Below are positions 42,288-50,330 of a DNA stretch of 64,000 nucleotides, in pieces. The notes under the pieces were generated by a model. The model saw only the letters and a program-made list of their open reading frames with translations, made no database searches and was not told where the DNA came from. A program made the position numbers and the translations under genes. Position 1 is the stretch's first letter; each line of letters opens with the position of its first letter. Source of the DNA: Pasteurellaceae bacterium LFhippo2 (GTDB lineage: Bacteria > Pseudomonadota > Gammaproteobacteria > Enterobacterales > Pasteurellaceae); the NCBI GenBank assembly GCA_029852775.1, contig LEKJ01000061.1:101073-165072 (forward strand), in the 5' to 3' direction.

Positions 42288-43103
42288 ATGGCAACCTATA
42301 TTGTTGGCGACCTACACGGTTGCTTTGATGAATTTCAATTACTCCTTAAGCAAGCGAATTTCGATCCAGAACAAGATGAACTTTGGCTAACTGGGGATTT
42401 AATCGCGCGTGGCGATAATTCCCTAACTTGTTTGCGTTTTGTAAAAGATCTTGGTGAACGTGCCACCGTAGTACTCGGTAACCACGATTTGCATCTTCTT
42501 GCAACTCTACAAGGCATCAAAAAGGTTAAACCAAAAGATAAAGTAGATACTATCTTTGAAGCTGAAGATAGAGAAGAATTGCAAAATTGGTTGCGAAATC
42601 GACCGCTTGTAGCCCAACACCCTGTGCATAAATTTGTTTTAGCGCACGCAGGAATTAGCCCAGAGTGGGATCTAGAGACTACCCAAGCTTGTGCAAAAGA
42701 AGTGGAAAGCATTTTACAAGGCGATAATTTCAAAGAATTACTTGAAAATATGTATGATAGCCAGCCAGATCGTTGGTCGCCTGATTTGCAAGGATTTGAG
42801 CGTTGGCGTTATATCATCAATGCATTTACTCGAATGCGTTTTTGCTATGCAGATAAACGCCTAGATTTTGAGTGTAAATTACCTGTTGAAGAAGCACCCG
42901 AAGAGTTAAAAGCGTGGTTTGAGCTGGATAATCCACTCTATCAAGACATTGATATTCTATTTGGACACTGGGCAAGTTTAATCGGCTATCCAACACCTAA
43001 ACGCATTTATGCTTTAGATACAGGTTGCGTTTGGGGTAATCATTTAACGATGATTCGTTGGGAAGATAAACAGCTTTTCACCCAAGCGCGCTTAAGTAAA
43101 TAA
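42288..43103 (+). CDS. apaH: Bis(5'-nucleosyl)-tetraphosphatase, symmetrical
   Basis: This 271-residue metallophosphatase has its motifs in order: GDLHGC (7-12), GDLIARGDN (about 36-44), GNHDLHLLA (about 65-73) and a later HAGI. ApaH splits Ap4A into two ADP and also removes Np4 caps from RNA, linking it to stress. It lies 12 bases after parC with an AAGGA ribosome site. In E. coli it sits with ksgA, so this parC linkage differs. Confidence 0.95.
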   Translation: MATYIVGDLHGCFDEFQLLLKQANFDPEQDELWLTGDLIARGDNSLTCLRFVKDLGERATVVLGNHDLHLLATLQGIKKVKPKDKVDTIFEAEDREELQNWLRNRPLVAQHPVHKFVLAHAGISPEWDLETTQACAKEVESILQGDNFKELLENMYDSQPDRWSPDLQGFERWRYIINAFTRMRFCYADKRLDFECKLPVEEAPEELKAWFELDNPLYQDIDILFGHWASLIGYPTPKRIYALDTGCVWGNHLTMIRWEDKQLFTQARLSK

Positions 43104-43179
43104 ATGAATTAAAAACAAGCGATTAGCAATATTTTGCTTGTTTTGATATTGAGATTTTACTAAAATAACGCCCGTTAAT

Positions 43180-43256
43180 GCGACTATAGCTCAGTTGGTT
43201 AGAGCACCACCTTGACATGGTGGGGGTCACTGGTTCGAGTCCAGCTAGTCGCACCA
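43180..43256 (+). tRNA. tRNA-Val (anticodon GAC)
   Basis: A 77-nt cloverleaf with acceptor arms GCGACTA and TAGTCGC, D-arm AGCTCAGTTGGTTAGAGC, anticodon loop TTGACAT (anticodon 43214-43216), T-arm CTGGTTCGAGTCCAG and an encoded CCA. It is nearly identical to E. coli tRNA-Val(GAC). It is the apparent integration site of the following island, and the gene stays intact. Confidence 0.97.
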
Positions 43257-43264
43257 CTTTTCCT

Positions 43265-43288
43265 TAACGTAATTAAACGTATTTCAAC
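43265..43288. repeat. Island-end motif, left copy 1
   Basis: TAACGTAATTAAACGTATTTCAAC repeats the ACGTATTT/CAAC motif found again at 43336, upstream of alpA and, inverted, at 57578. It is immediately inside the tRNA end. Confidence 0.5.
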
Positions 43289-43326
43289 AAAAAGCCCTTG
43301 ATACACAATGTTTCAAGGGCTTTTTT
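43289..43326 (+). terminator. Terminator after tRNA-Val
   Basis: The stem GCCCTTGA (43294-43301) pairs with TCAAGGGC (43313-43320), with an A-run before and six T after. It ends the tRNA transcript although it lies inside the inserted element. Confidence 0.85.
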
Positions 43327-43335
43327 AATGCTTTA

Positions 43336-43366
43336 ACTCAACGTATTTCAACGCATTTAAACGTAT
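43336..43366. repeat. Island-end motif, left copy 2
   Basis: The block CTCAACGTATTTCAACGC, followed by ATTTAAACGTAT, is present in inverted orientation at the other end of the island (57578-57606). A related block precedes alpA (49286-49327). This is consistent with binding sites for a recombination directionality factor. Confidence 0.6.
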
Positions 43367-43381
43367 CTAATCATAGTTTTT

Positions 43382-43430
43382 TGTAACCGTTATTGTAACC
43401 ACGCTATAATAAGCTGATTTCGTGGTTACA
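43382..43430. promoter_or_regulatory. Putative integrase arm-type sites (left)
   Basis: Two direct TGTAACC repeats spaced by 12 bases (43382-43388, 43394-43400) and one inverted copy GGTTACA (43424-43430) lie just before the integrase. The same pair with identical 12-base spacing occurs at 57833-57851. Confidence 0.6.
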
Positions 43431-43454
43431 AAAACTTACCAAAAGGAGCTGAAA

Positions 43455-44678
43455 ATGCCTAAAGTAACAAAGCCTTTGACGAATACAGAAGTAGAAAAAT
43501 CAAAGCCAAAAGACAAAGAATATACCCTTACTGATGGCTACGGTTTATTCCTGCTTATCTTGCCTAGCGGTGTTAAAAGTTGGCGGTTTAACTACATTCG
43601 CCCATATAGCCAAAAGCGCACTAAAATTTCATTGGGAACTTATCCTAGCGTTTCACTTGCTCAAGCTAGAACGATTAGAGAAGAATATCGGGCTTTACTT
43701 GCTCAAAACATTGATCCGCAAATCCACAAAGAAGAACAAGAAAGGTTACAAGCCGAACAAAATGATAATACGCTCTTGAAATTAGCTAAACGCTGGAAAG
43801 AGAAAAGAATTAATGAAGTTGAACCACTGACAATGGAAAAGAACTGGGCTAGATTGGAAAATCATTTGTTCCCTGCGCTCGGGCATTACCCTATTGATAA
43901 AATCACTCCGCCAATTCTTATTAATACTGTTAAGCCTATCTATAATAAGGGGCTAAATGATACTCTCCACCGTATCTTAAACTTAGCTAATCAAATTTTA
44001 AATTATGCAGTAACTATCGGGGAACTACCCTTTAATGCCTGCCAAAATGCCAGGGATGCGTATCATAAAGAAACGCAAACTCACCACCCCGCAATAAAGC
44101 CTGAAGAATTACCTAAACTTCTTTCTGATTTCCAAAATTCAAATAGAGATTTCCTAACTAAAGTGCTGTTTAAATGGCAATTACTTTCGATGGTTCGCCC
44201 TGCTGAAGCTGTTAGTGTGGAATGGTCGGAAATTGATTTTGATAAGAAGTTATGGAATATCCCTGCTGAAAAAATGAAGAAGACTAGAAAAGGACAATTT
44301 CCCCATACTGTGCCTTTATCATCTCAACTATTGAAGATTTTAGAAGAAATGCACCCTATTACAGGAATGAATAAATTTGTATTTCCCCATTATAGTTTGC
44401 CTAATCAGTCAATGAGCAAAGAAACAATTACTAACGCTTTAAGAAAAATAGGCTATAAAGGGATTCAAGACTCTCATGGTTTACGTTCTATCGCTCGAAC
44501 TTATTTAGAAGATCAAGCGGTCGATTTTAGGGCGGCCGAAAGCTGTTTAGCACATCGAATAGGAAATGAAGTAAGTCAAGCCTATAACAGATCTGAATAT
44601 ATTGAGTTAAGACGGCCACTTATGCAGTTATGGGGCGATTATTGCGAATCGTGCGGAATGGTATTTCAGTTTAATTAA
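43455..44678 (+). CDS. int: Tyrosine integrase, P4 type
   Basis: This 407-residue recombinase starts at 43455 (MPKVTKPLTNTEVEK), with AAGGAG nine bases upstream; a longer frame begins within the arm sites. The N-terminal DUF4102 DNA-binding domain carries TDGYGLFLLILPSGVKSWRF and TYPSVSLAQAR. The catalytic residues are seen as Arg in SMVRPAEAVS, Lys in EKMKKTRKG, HGLRS (His and Arg), AHRIGN and the nucleophile Tyr in QAYNRSEY. It integrates the island beside the tRNA and, with AlpA, would excise it. It is the only plus-strand gene of the island. Confidence 0.93.
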   Translation: MPKVTKPLTNTEVEKSKPKDKEYTLTDGYGLFLLILPSGVKSWRFNYIRPYSQKRTKISLGTYPSVSLAQARTIREEYRALLAQNIDPQIHKEEQERLQAEQNDNTLLKLAKRWKEKRINEVEPLTMEKNWARLENHLFPALGHYPIDKITPPILINTVKPIYNKGLNDTLHRILNLANQILNYAVTIGELPFNACQNARDAYHKETQTHHPAIKPEELPKLLSDFQNSNRDFLTKVLFKWQLLSMVRPAEAVSVEWSEIDFDKKLWNIPAEKMKKTRKGQFPHTVPLSSQLLKILEEMHPITGMNKFVFPHYSLPNQSMSKETITNALRKIGYKGIQDSHGLRSIARTYLEDQAVDFRAAESCLAHRIGNEVSQAYNRSEYIELRRPLMQLWGDYCESCGMVFQFN

Positions 44679-44716
44679 CTACTTCGAATAAAATTTTTTA
44701 TGGTTTCTAGTGTTCA

Positions 44717-44812
44717 CGTCTTCACATTTGATTTTTGTTATTTAAAATCAAATAGTTAAGCGTGAATAGTGGGGTGTTAAGACTTCACAAAGCCTTCACA
44801 CAAGTCATCACA
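44717..44812. repeat. Left iteron cluster, candidate replication origin
   Basis: Three tandem 11-mers of the form AAGNCTTCACA are seen: AAGACTTCACA (44779-44789), AAGCCTTCACA (44790-44800) and the degenerate AAGTCATCACA (44802-44812). A further CGTCTTCACA lies at 44717-44726. Between them is a 10-bp inverted repeat ATTTGATTTT / AAAATCAAAT (44726-44735, 44744-44753). The cluster lies directly downstream of the helicase gene. The same 11-mer, inverted, is repeated at 57671-57700. Confidence 0.65.
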
Positions 44813-44826
44813 AAAGCCAGATATAC

Positions 44827-44849
44827 AAAAAAAGCGGGGTTTCCCCCGC
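44827..44849 (-). terminator. Terminator of the island replication operon
   Basis: Stem GCGGGG/CCCCGC with a GAAA tetraloop on the minus strand, followed by seven T, five bases after the helicase stop. Confidence 0.9.
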
Positions 44850-44853
44850 TCTT

Positions 44854-46653
44854 TTAACCTGTTACTTCACTACTAAATTTGTAAAAGTCTTTAAAATGTA
44901 TGTTTGTTCGTCTTCCCTCTCTAGTGTGTTCTTTTATATAATCGTGTTTGTTGTTATGCTGTTTTAGTGCCTGTTCTATACCTGCAACGAATGTATTTAA
45001 ACCTAATTCATTAATATTCATTGCTCTAGTGTAGGCCATATATGCAGTGTATAAATGCGTGCGCATTTTTGTGGGGGCTGTTGCAGCAGTTCCCATAAAA
45101 AGCCCGTCCGCTTGCTCTGTCGTGTAGAAATATTCAAAAAATGCGGTAAGGTGATCTGCTTTCATCTTAATTTCTATAGACTCTCGGCTTTTCATCTGTT
45201 CTTCTAGCGCATTTCTCGCATCAAACGGATTTGGGAAAGTATCAAGCACTTTTCGAATAATACCGCCAACTTCTAAAGTGATTTTATCCATAAAATGCGG
45301 ATCTCGTTCTTCTTGCGGTACAACTCGGGAAAAGCTGAAATTCACTAAACGTCTTTCAACGCCTCCGTTTCTGTCCGTCCATCTACAAGGCTCGTTATTG
45401 ACTAGCATGATCATTGATTGAGCAATAGTATCAAACGCATCTTGATAGTTATATCTCACTCTAATTATATCGCCCCCTGTAACTTTCTTAATTCCGCTCC
45501 CATCTCCTGCGTATTTCGCTTGCTCGGGGCAAATAATCAGTTTCTTATTTTCCAATCCTGCTAAACCTCTTTCATCATCAAAATTTTCTAACCTTGCTGA
45601 TGAAGTGTTATGCCCGCCAATAAGTAAAGTTGCAATATTCGCAAATACTGATTTACCGCTACCGCCTTTCCCTGTTACTTGAAAGAATATTTGCCAGTTG
45701 TAGCGGTTGGTTAAAATCGCATATAGGCACGCTAAAATATTCCTAGCCTTGCTCTGATTACCATCTGAAACAAAATCAAGCCACTTGTCAAAGTGTGGGG
45801 TTTCTTTGGAACGGTCATCATAATTATGCGGAATACAAGACGTTATCCAGTTATTGCGCTGATGTTGTTCAAACATCAAGGTATTACGATTTAGAACGCC
45901 ATTATTAAAGGCGATCAAATCATTTGAACATTCTGCCATACGTGGTAGTTGTGCTTTTAGGGTATTGATTATGCGATTAATAGTATTGTCGCTATAACCT
46001 AAGTCGTTTTCATCAAAGAAAATTACTGCTTTTTCTTCTAGATCATCATCGTCTAGCTTGCTCCACATTTTGCCATCATAAGAGAATATTTCTCTTACGC
46101 CACGTTTTAACGCAATATCTAGCCCTAGCCAGTTCTTAAATGCTCTCGCCTTTTCATTGGTGCGGTCATTCTCTTTTATCGATCGGGGTTCTTCTGCTGT
46201 CGGTGCTACGCTTTCGCCAGTGCGCAATCTTTGAATATATCCGCTAAAATCTTCGATTACATCAAGGGAATGAACATCACATAAAGCTACATTATTGGCG
46301 GTTGTATGTTTCGCTAGGTTGATACATAACGCTGTTTTGTGCTTTTCTGATAGCTCACCGCATTTGATAAATTTTATAAAACGCTGATCTGTATGCGCTA
46401 TGCGTAAATTGCTAACGTCTTCTAGTTGGTCGTTGCCTAAAATTACAGGCGTTTGATCGTAACGGTTCACTAATTCCCCTGATGAATTTTTGAAGGGGTT
46501 AATGCTTAAACCGTCCGCCAGCATCTGCCATTCTGTGCCTTTTCCTTTACTCCATACGCTCCACGCATTACTGCCTACTAGCACTTTCAGATCTGAAAAG
46601 GTTTCATTGTTCCACGCTTCCTTTAAGAACGGGGCATTTGTTAATTTCGCCAT
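44854..46653 (-). CDS. Phage/satellite primase-helicase (P4 alpha-like, SF3)
   Basis: This 599-residue protein has a D5-type N-domain with LIAFNNGVLNRNTLMFE (about 246-262). An SF3 helicase follows with Walker A GKGGSGKS at 328-335, IICPEQAKY as Walker B region, and the sensor segment IAQSMIMLVNNEP. The N-terminal 150 residues could be the primase part, but no zinc or Toprim motif is recognisable. By analogy with P4 alpha and PICI Pri-Rep proteins it melts and replicates the excised island, binding iterons. It starts with a GGGGGG ribosome site and overlaps the previous gene by 13 bases. Confidence 0.88.
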   Translation of the reverse strand: MAKLTNAPFLKEAWNNETFSDLKVLVGSNAWSVWSKGKGTEWQMLADGLSINPFKNSSGELVNRYDQTPVILGNDQLEDVSNLRIAHTDQRFIKFIKCGELSEKHKTALCINLAKHTTANNVALCDVHSLDVIEDFSGYIQRLRTGESVAPTAEEPRSIKENDRTNEKARAFKNWLGLDIALKRGVREIFSYDGKMWSKLDDDDLEEKAVIFFDENDLGYSDNTINRIINTLKAQLPRMAECSNDLIAFNNGVLNRNTLMFEQHQRNNWITSCIPHNYDDRSKETPHFDKWLDFVSDGNQSKARNILACLYAILTNRYNWQIFFQVTGKGGSGKSVFANIATLLIGGHNTSSARLENFDDERGLAGLENKKLIICPEQAKYAGDGSGIKKVTGGDIIRVRYNYQDAFDTIAQSMIMLVNNEPCRWTDRNGGVERRLVNFSFSRVVPQEERDPHFMDKITLEVGGIIRKVLDTFPNPFDARNALEEQMKSRESIEIKMKADHLTAFFEYFYTTEQADGLFMGTAATAPTKMRTHLYTAYMAYTRAMNINELGLNTFVAGIEQALKQHNNKHDYIKEHTREGRRTNIHFKDFYKFSSEVTG

Positions 46654-47084
46654 TGTTGCCCCCCTTGCGCTTGGTTGTTTTGGGTCGTTCTCATTGTTTC
46701 AAACTCAAATATAATTTGCTCTTGGATATTGCCTAGCTGTTTCGCCATAAAATGGCACACATTACAGGCTAATAAATTATTCGCTACTTCTTCTTCGCTG
46801 TAAGTTGCCATTAACTCGTTTAAATCCTTTGTTTTCGGTATCGGTGCAACTTTTAATAATTGTTCTCGGATAACTTGCAACTCTCGCACTAAAGGGGCGG
46901 TATTGCTTGGCGTGAACTTCGTGATACTTACTAATGTTTCCGCCAATTCTTCAAGCACTACGGCTATATAAGGAAATGTGGGATAAGTCGTGCCATTCTG
47001 TAAATTGCTAAACTCAATCCCTATCGCTTTTAGCTCGGTTTCATTGAATTTATCCCATGGCATTTCGTTATTCAGTTTATTCAT
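46641..47084 (-). CDS. Hypothetical island protein
   Basis: This 147-residue soluble protein has no membrane segment and a Gln/Asn-rich C-terminal tip. The segment CNVCHFMAKQLGNIQEQIIFEFE is helical. No known family is recognised. It overlaps the helicase start by 13 bases and the preceding small gene by 8, so it belongs to the replication operon and might be a helicase accessory protein; that rests only on position. Confidence 0.6.
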   Translation of the reverse strand: MNKLNNEMPWDKFNETELKAIGIEFSNLQNGTTYPTFPYIAVVLEELAETLVSITKFTPSNTAPLVRELQVIREQLLKVAPIPKTKDLNELMATYSEEEVANNLLACNVCHFMAKQLGNIQEQIIFEFETMRTTQNNQAQGGQQWRN

Positions 47085-47247
47085 TCTTCCCCCCTATGTG
47101 TCTATATTCCACTTCTTTTAAGCTCCATTCTTGGCTTAGTGAATATGCGGTGCTGTCGTTGTATTGTTGCGCTATATGGCGTAAATGTTCGCTCATTTGG
47201 TGTCCGATACTACATAACACTTCTATTAATTGCGTTGAGTTTTCCAT
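47077..47247 (-). CDS. Small hypothetical island protein (56 aa)
   Basis: The ORF runs from ATG 47247 (MENSTQLIEVLCS) to a TAA at 47077 that overlaps the next start (ATGAATAA). The resulting protein is hydrophilic with a helical HLRHIAQQYND segment. Tight coupling with neighbours on both sides supports it as real. No family is recognised. Confidence 0.6.
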   Translation of the reverse strand: MENSTQLIEVLCSIGHQMSEHLRHIAQQYNDSTAYSLSQEWSLKEVEYRHIGGKNE

Positions 47248-47269
47248 ATTTCCGTCCTTGCTCTTGTTG

Positions 47270-47431
47270 TTATTGTTGGTCTTGTAAGAAATTTAACGCT
47301 TTTGAGATTAAATCTAGTGCGTATTGCTCGTCAAATACATTTTTCTCTTTCCATTCGGTTAATAGCTCTAAACCAACCTTTAGATCAATAATTAATTGCT
47401 CTTGCTTAGATAATGTTAATTCGTTACGCAT
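47270..47431 (-). CDS. Small hypothetical island protein (53 aa)
   Basis: I start at ATG 47431 (MRNELTLSK), which has a very strong ribosome site AAGGGGG; the frame continues upstream into the Ash/Icd-like gene without support. The protein is an acidic helical one ending in LNFLQDQQ. It overlaps the upstream gene by 8 bases. Function unknown. Confidence 0.6.
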   Translation of the reverse strand: MRNELTLSKQEQLIIDLKVGLELLTEWKEKNVFDEQYALDLISKALNFLQDQQ

Positions 47432-48041
47432 AAATGCCCCCTTTGACTTTACAACCGGTCGGATTTGACGGTTTTCTTGCAATTAATACTGGTTTTACTT
47501 CTGATTTCGGTAAACGTGCGTAGGCATCTGTAAGGCTCGTTGCGCCTACTGATACTCTAAGTTTTGATATAGGGTATAGAAATGAGTAGATCATAGCTGA
47601 AAACTCCGTTAGTAGATTTAAACTATCTACCGCAAGTTTCCACGCTTGGCGGTAGAACGTAGTGGGGTGGAAAACTGTCACTAACGGTAAACAGCCAACG
47701 ATTAAACGTTGCCCACTACGCCCTACCATTGAGAGAAATGCAACAAACTCAAAATTGAGTTGGTTATTTTCTTTAGGTGTGCGTGTGCCACAAACAAAAA
47801 AAGCACGTTTATTAAAAGGCGTGCTGTTGTTCGCCGTTAGTTTATAAACAGGTTTCCACGCCTGTACACTAGATTTTGCTAGTGCGTGAGAAAGTTTATA
47901 AAAATCTTCAAATTTGTCAATTTGATTTACAGAATAACCGCTAGAAATATTTTCACTTTCAATAAAATTATGATGAATTTTATTCATAATGTTGTTATAA
48001 TGCACTCGCATTTTGATTTTAAGACTGTTTGATTTTGGCAT
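47424..48041 (-). CDS. Ash / host cell division inhibitor Icd-like protein
   Basis: This 205-residue protein has the phrase FVAFLSMVGRSGQ and the preceding Cys-Gly-Thr-Arg segment, which recall the Ash and Icd-like proteins found in P4-like satellites and P1-related phages. These are linked to antirepression or cell-division arrest. The middle part is hydrophobic in places. Similarity is judged from memory of the family pattern, so identity is moderate. The upstream gap of 130 bases holds a hairpin that may be a C4/CI-type regulatory RNA. Confidence 0.5.
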   Translation of the reverse strand: MPKSNSLKIKMRVHYNNIMNKIHHNFIESENISSGYSVNQIDKFEDFYKLSHALAKSSVQAWKPVYKLTANNSTPFNKRAFFVCGTRTPKENNQLNFEFVAFLSMVGRSGQRLIVGCLPLVTVFHPTTFYRQAWKLAVDSLNLLTEFSAMIYSFLYPISKLRVSVGATSLTDAYARLPKSEVKPVLIARKPSNPTGCKVKGGIYA

Positions 48042-48138
48042 ATTATTGAACTCCTTGAAGTTAAAATGCCCTTAAGTTGAATATTGCTAAATGTTCAAAA
48101 CCAATATTCACTTGAGTGGTTTGGATGAAGACTGCTAG

Positions 48139-48170
48139 GCGGTAGTGTGTTGAAACTCTACCGCTTTTTT
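48139..48170 (+). ncRNA. Strong hairpin upstream of the Ash/Icd-like gene
   Basis: GCGGTAG (48139-48145) and CTACCGC (48158-48164) are followed by six T on the plus strand, opposite to all neighbouring genes. Read on the minus strand it forms part of the leader of the Ash/Icd-like gene. In P4 and P1 this place encodes the CI/C4 antisense RNA that controls the operon. Whether this is such an RNA or a terminator of antisense transcription cannot be decided by eye. Confidence 0.35.
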
Positions 48171-48171
48171 A

Positions 48172-48501
48172 TTAGCTCTCTTTGGCGGTTTGTGCCTTTT
48201 CCTTAATTGTCTGAATAAAGGTTTTTTCAAAATATTCTGCCATTTCAACTATTACCCCCAATAATTCGTCTAAGTGTTTTAGTTCTTCGGTGATTTCTTG
48301 GATATGTACAAGGGCTAATTCTGCAGTATTTTCCCCCTCATCTTTGAGCTTTTGACGATTATCTGCTATTTCTTGAAATGCGCTTAGCTGTGCGTTTGCT
48401 CGTCCAACTACTTCAACGATTTTCAATAAATTAGCACTCGTTATTTCTTCAAATTTAGCGTAACCATCAACGGTTACTTTTTTATCTTTTTTCATAGTCA
48501 T
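48172..48501 (-). CDS. Hypothetical island protein (coiled coil)
   Basis: This 109-residue protein is mostly helical, with heptad-like patterns through GRANAQLSAFQEIADNRQ and HIQEITEELKHLDELLG. It may start at the second Met (48495, MKKDKKV). No known family. It lies between the Ash/Icd-like gene and a small membrane protein gene in the same direction. Confidence 0.6.
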   Translation of the reverse strand: MTMKKDKKVTVDGYAKFEEITSANLLKIVEVVGRANAQLSAFQEIADNRQKLKDEGENTAELALVHIQEITEELKHLDELLGVIVEMAEYFEKTFIQTIKEKAQTAKES

Positions 48502-48504
48502 TCC

Positions 48505-48645
48505 CTATTTTGTTAATTGTTGCCATTCAATAAGTGCCTTGATTAAGTCGGGCAATAAATACAGTACCGCCAAAAAGAAAGTAGATACTAGAAAAGCCCA
48601 CATAAATTTTTTGACTGTCTTTGATTTGTCCATTAGCTCTAACAT
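48505..48645 (-). CDS. Small single-pass membrane protein (46 aa)
   Basis: From ATG 48645 the product is a short charged lead (MLELMDKSKTVKK), one strong hydrophobic helix FMWAFLVSTFFLAVLYLL, and a short polar tail ending WQQLTK. A GGAG ribosome site is ten bases upstream. It ends three bases before the next gene. A tiny membrane protein in a lysis-gene-free satellite could affect the membrane or helper, which is speculation. Confidence 0.6.
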   Translation of the reverse strand: MLELMDKSKTVKKFMWAFLVSTFFLAVLYLLPDLIKALIEWQQLTK

Positions 48646-48697
48646 CTTTCTAATCTCCGTTATTTCCCCTTAGCCGTTAGGATAATTCTCCTAACGG

Positions 48698-49051
48698 CTA
48701 TTTTTTGCCTAGTAACTCGATAGCCTGCTGTATTTGTTGCTCGCTGATAAAGTTTACATCTTCATACTGCTTTTTATTTTTGCCTGCTTTACCTGCGGTT
48801 ACTAGGTTGTTATGTAGGTTCGCTATTTTGCGCACCTGTTCAGCATTTGCCACTAGATAGCGTGTGTAGCTCCGTCCGTGTGGGCTTTCTTCCTTAATGC
48901 GCTGTAGCTCAATATTAGCCATTCCTTCGATCTTGTTTACTTCGTTTCGGGCATTAAGGAAATGCACTTCAAAATAGCTTTCCTTTTCGCTTATGCCTAA
49001 ATGTACGTTTGAGATTAAAGCCTGTGTAATGGTTGTGAGTCGTGTCGCCAT
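48698..49051 (-). CDS. Hypothetical island protein
   Basis: This 117-residue soluble protein has a basic middle part (GRSYTRYLVANAEQVRK, AGKAGKNKKQ) and an end FISEQQIQQAIELLGKK. Not recognised. It starts 11 bases after alpA and is probably co-transcribed with it. Confidence 0.6.
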   Translation of the reverse strand: MATRLTTITQALISNVHLGISEKESYFEVHFLNARNEVNKIEGMANIELQRIKEESPHGRSYTRYLVANAEQVRKIANLHNNLVTAGKAGKNKKQYEDVNFISEQQIQQAIELLGKK

Positions 49052-49062
49052 TGTTTACCCCC

Positions 49063-49266
49063 TTAGGCTCGCATTGCTTTCTGTTCTTCTACCCACGTAT
49101 TGATTTCATCTAAATCCCATCTAACAAAAGTTTTTGAGAATTTGATCGGCTGTGGGAATGTTTGGTTTTTTACCATTACATTTATTTTGGTTCTGCCAAA
49201 ACCTACAATAGCGGTTACTTCTGCACCTGAAATTAGTTTTTTGGGTTTTGTTTGTGGTCTTTCCAT
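49063..49266 (-). CDS. alpA: AlpA family transcriptional regulator / excisionase
   Basis: This 67-residue MerR-like helix-turn-helix protein has the AlpA pattern: LISGAEVTAIVGFGRTKINVMV, then FPQPIKFSKTFVRWDLDEINTWV. AlpA and P4 Vis act as transcription activators of int/operon genes and as directionality factors for excision. The same ACGTATTT/GCGTTTAAA motif lies just upstream (49286-49327) and at both island ends, consistent with both roles. It is a marker gene of Gram-negative PICIs. Confidence 0.9.
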   Translation of the reverse strand: MERPQTKPKKLISGAEVTAIVGFGRTKINVMVKNQTFPQPIKFSKTFVRWDLDEINTWVEEQKAMRA

Positions 49267-49608
49267 CGTTGATTACCTTTCATTTGTTGAGATATGTTGA
49301 ATTGCGTTTAAATGCGTTTAGTTGAAAGATATTAAACCGAAAGCGAAGGGGAATTTGTGCGCACTTATCAGCTAATTTTGGGAAATTGTGGGAATATGAA
49401 GAAATGTAATTTAACTTATTGATTTTAAAGCAAAGCCCAAAATTGGGCTCTGTTATTTTGTGAAGGGCAAGAGATCGGCAAAAATCTTTATTTTATAAGG
49501 CTTTAACGCCTTTTTACGTTCCGAAAATATTCGTTTTTTCTCCCTGTATTAACGTTTTTTGCGTTGTTTTATGAAATTATTGAAATTCAAGGCAATAAAA
49601 AAGGGCGA
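49267..49608. promoter_or_regulatory. Control region upstream of alpA
   Basis: 342 bases without a gene. It holds the repeat block TTGAATTGCGTTTAAATGCG and neighbours (49286-49327), the palindrome GTGCGCAC (about 49355-49362), an AGCCCA/TGGGCT hairpin (about 49433-49448), and the terminator of the upstream gene (49595-49618). It is very AT-rich near 49480-49590. It is the likely main control point of the early operon. Confidence 0.5.
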
Positions 49609-49618
49609 TTATTCGCCC
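49595..49618 (-). terminator. Terminator of the packaging operon
   Basis: Stem GGGCGA / TCGCCC with a short loop, followed on the minus strand by six T. It overlaps the last codons and stop of the upstream gene (49609). Confidence 0.85.
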
Positions 49619-50235
49619 TCGCCCTTGTAGTATTTGCTGATTTCAGTAAGCCGTCTTCTGTATCCGTCTAGGCTTTTAGGGGTTAAATGCTCTAGGCTGA
49701 TTTCTTTTGCTGTTTCTTCTAGCATTTGCGCTAGTTGGTAGTTGTTGGGTAGTCCGTTGGCTTTTCTGTACTTTTTACAGTGTTTCGCTAATTCTTCCGC
49801 CAACATTGCGATCATCTGTAAATGGGTTGTCCTTTCAATCGGGTTATATTTTCGCTCATTCGGTGTATTGCCTACTGTATCGCTAAATGTGCTATATAAG
49901 GCTAGATTGATTTCAGCTATTAGTATTCCGTAGGTCTTCGCCTTTTTCTCCGATCTGTATCTCCCGTTATTGTGCGCATATTGTAGGCAATCTATTACGG
50001 TATAATAAAAAAGTTCTTCTAGTTCGTATTTGGTAAATGGGGGTTCTGTAAGAGTATAAAATATAGGGTTATTGTTTCGGCTTAGATAGTCATTAATCCT
50101 AGTTAAAATAAATAAATTAGCGGTTTTAAAATCTAATTGTTGCTCTGCCATTACTTTATTTACTAGGTCATAAATAGATATATATTTATCGGCTATTTCT
50201 CGCTTAAAACGATCTTGTTCTTCTTGAAATGTCAT
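49609..50235 (-). CDS. Hypothetical island protein, last gene of the packaging operon
   Basis: This 208-residue, charged, mostly helical protein has FFYYTVIDCLQYAHNNGRYRSEKKAKTYG and a C-terminal YRRRLTEISKYYKGEGE. No family recognised. It comes after the gp10-like gene, where a tail gene would stand in a phage, so it might redirect or regulate packaging; that is only positional inference. Confidence 0.6.
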   Translation of the reverse strand: MTFQEEQDRFKREIADKYISIYDLVNKVMAEQQLDFKTANLFILTRINDYLSRNNNPIFYTLTEPPFTKYELEELFYYTVIDCLQYAHNNGRYRSEKKAKTYGILIAEINLALYSTFSDTVGNTPNERKYNPIERTTHLQMIAMLAEELAKHCKKYRKANGLPNNYQLAQMLEETAKEISLEHLTPKSLDGYRRRLTEISKYYKGEGE

Positions 50236-50330
50236 AAGTGCCCCTTTCGCATTTGCCCTTATGGTAGGGAATGCGCCAACAAGCTAAGGGGGCTTGCTTT
50301 CGGGGATCAGCCTAGGCGCACTCAATACGG

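Noticed and set aside
47139-47468. 109-residue plus-strand ORF inside the island
   Set aside because: Antisense to several tightly coupled small genes with good ribosome sites; Cys/Phe/Ser-rich composition is typical of a shadow.
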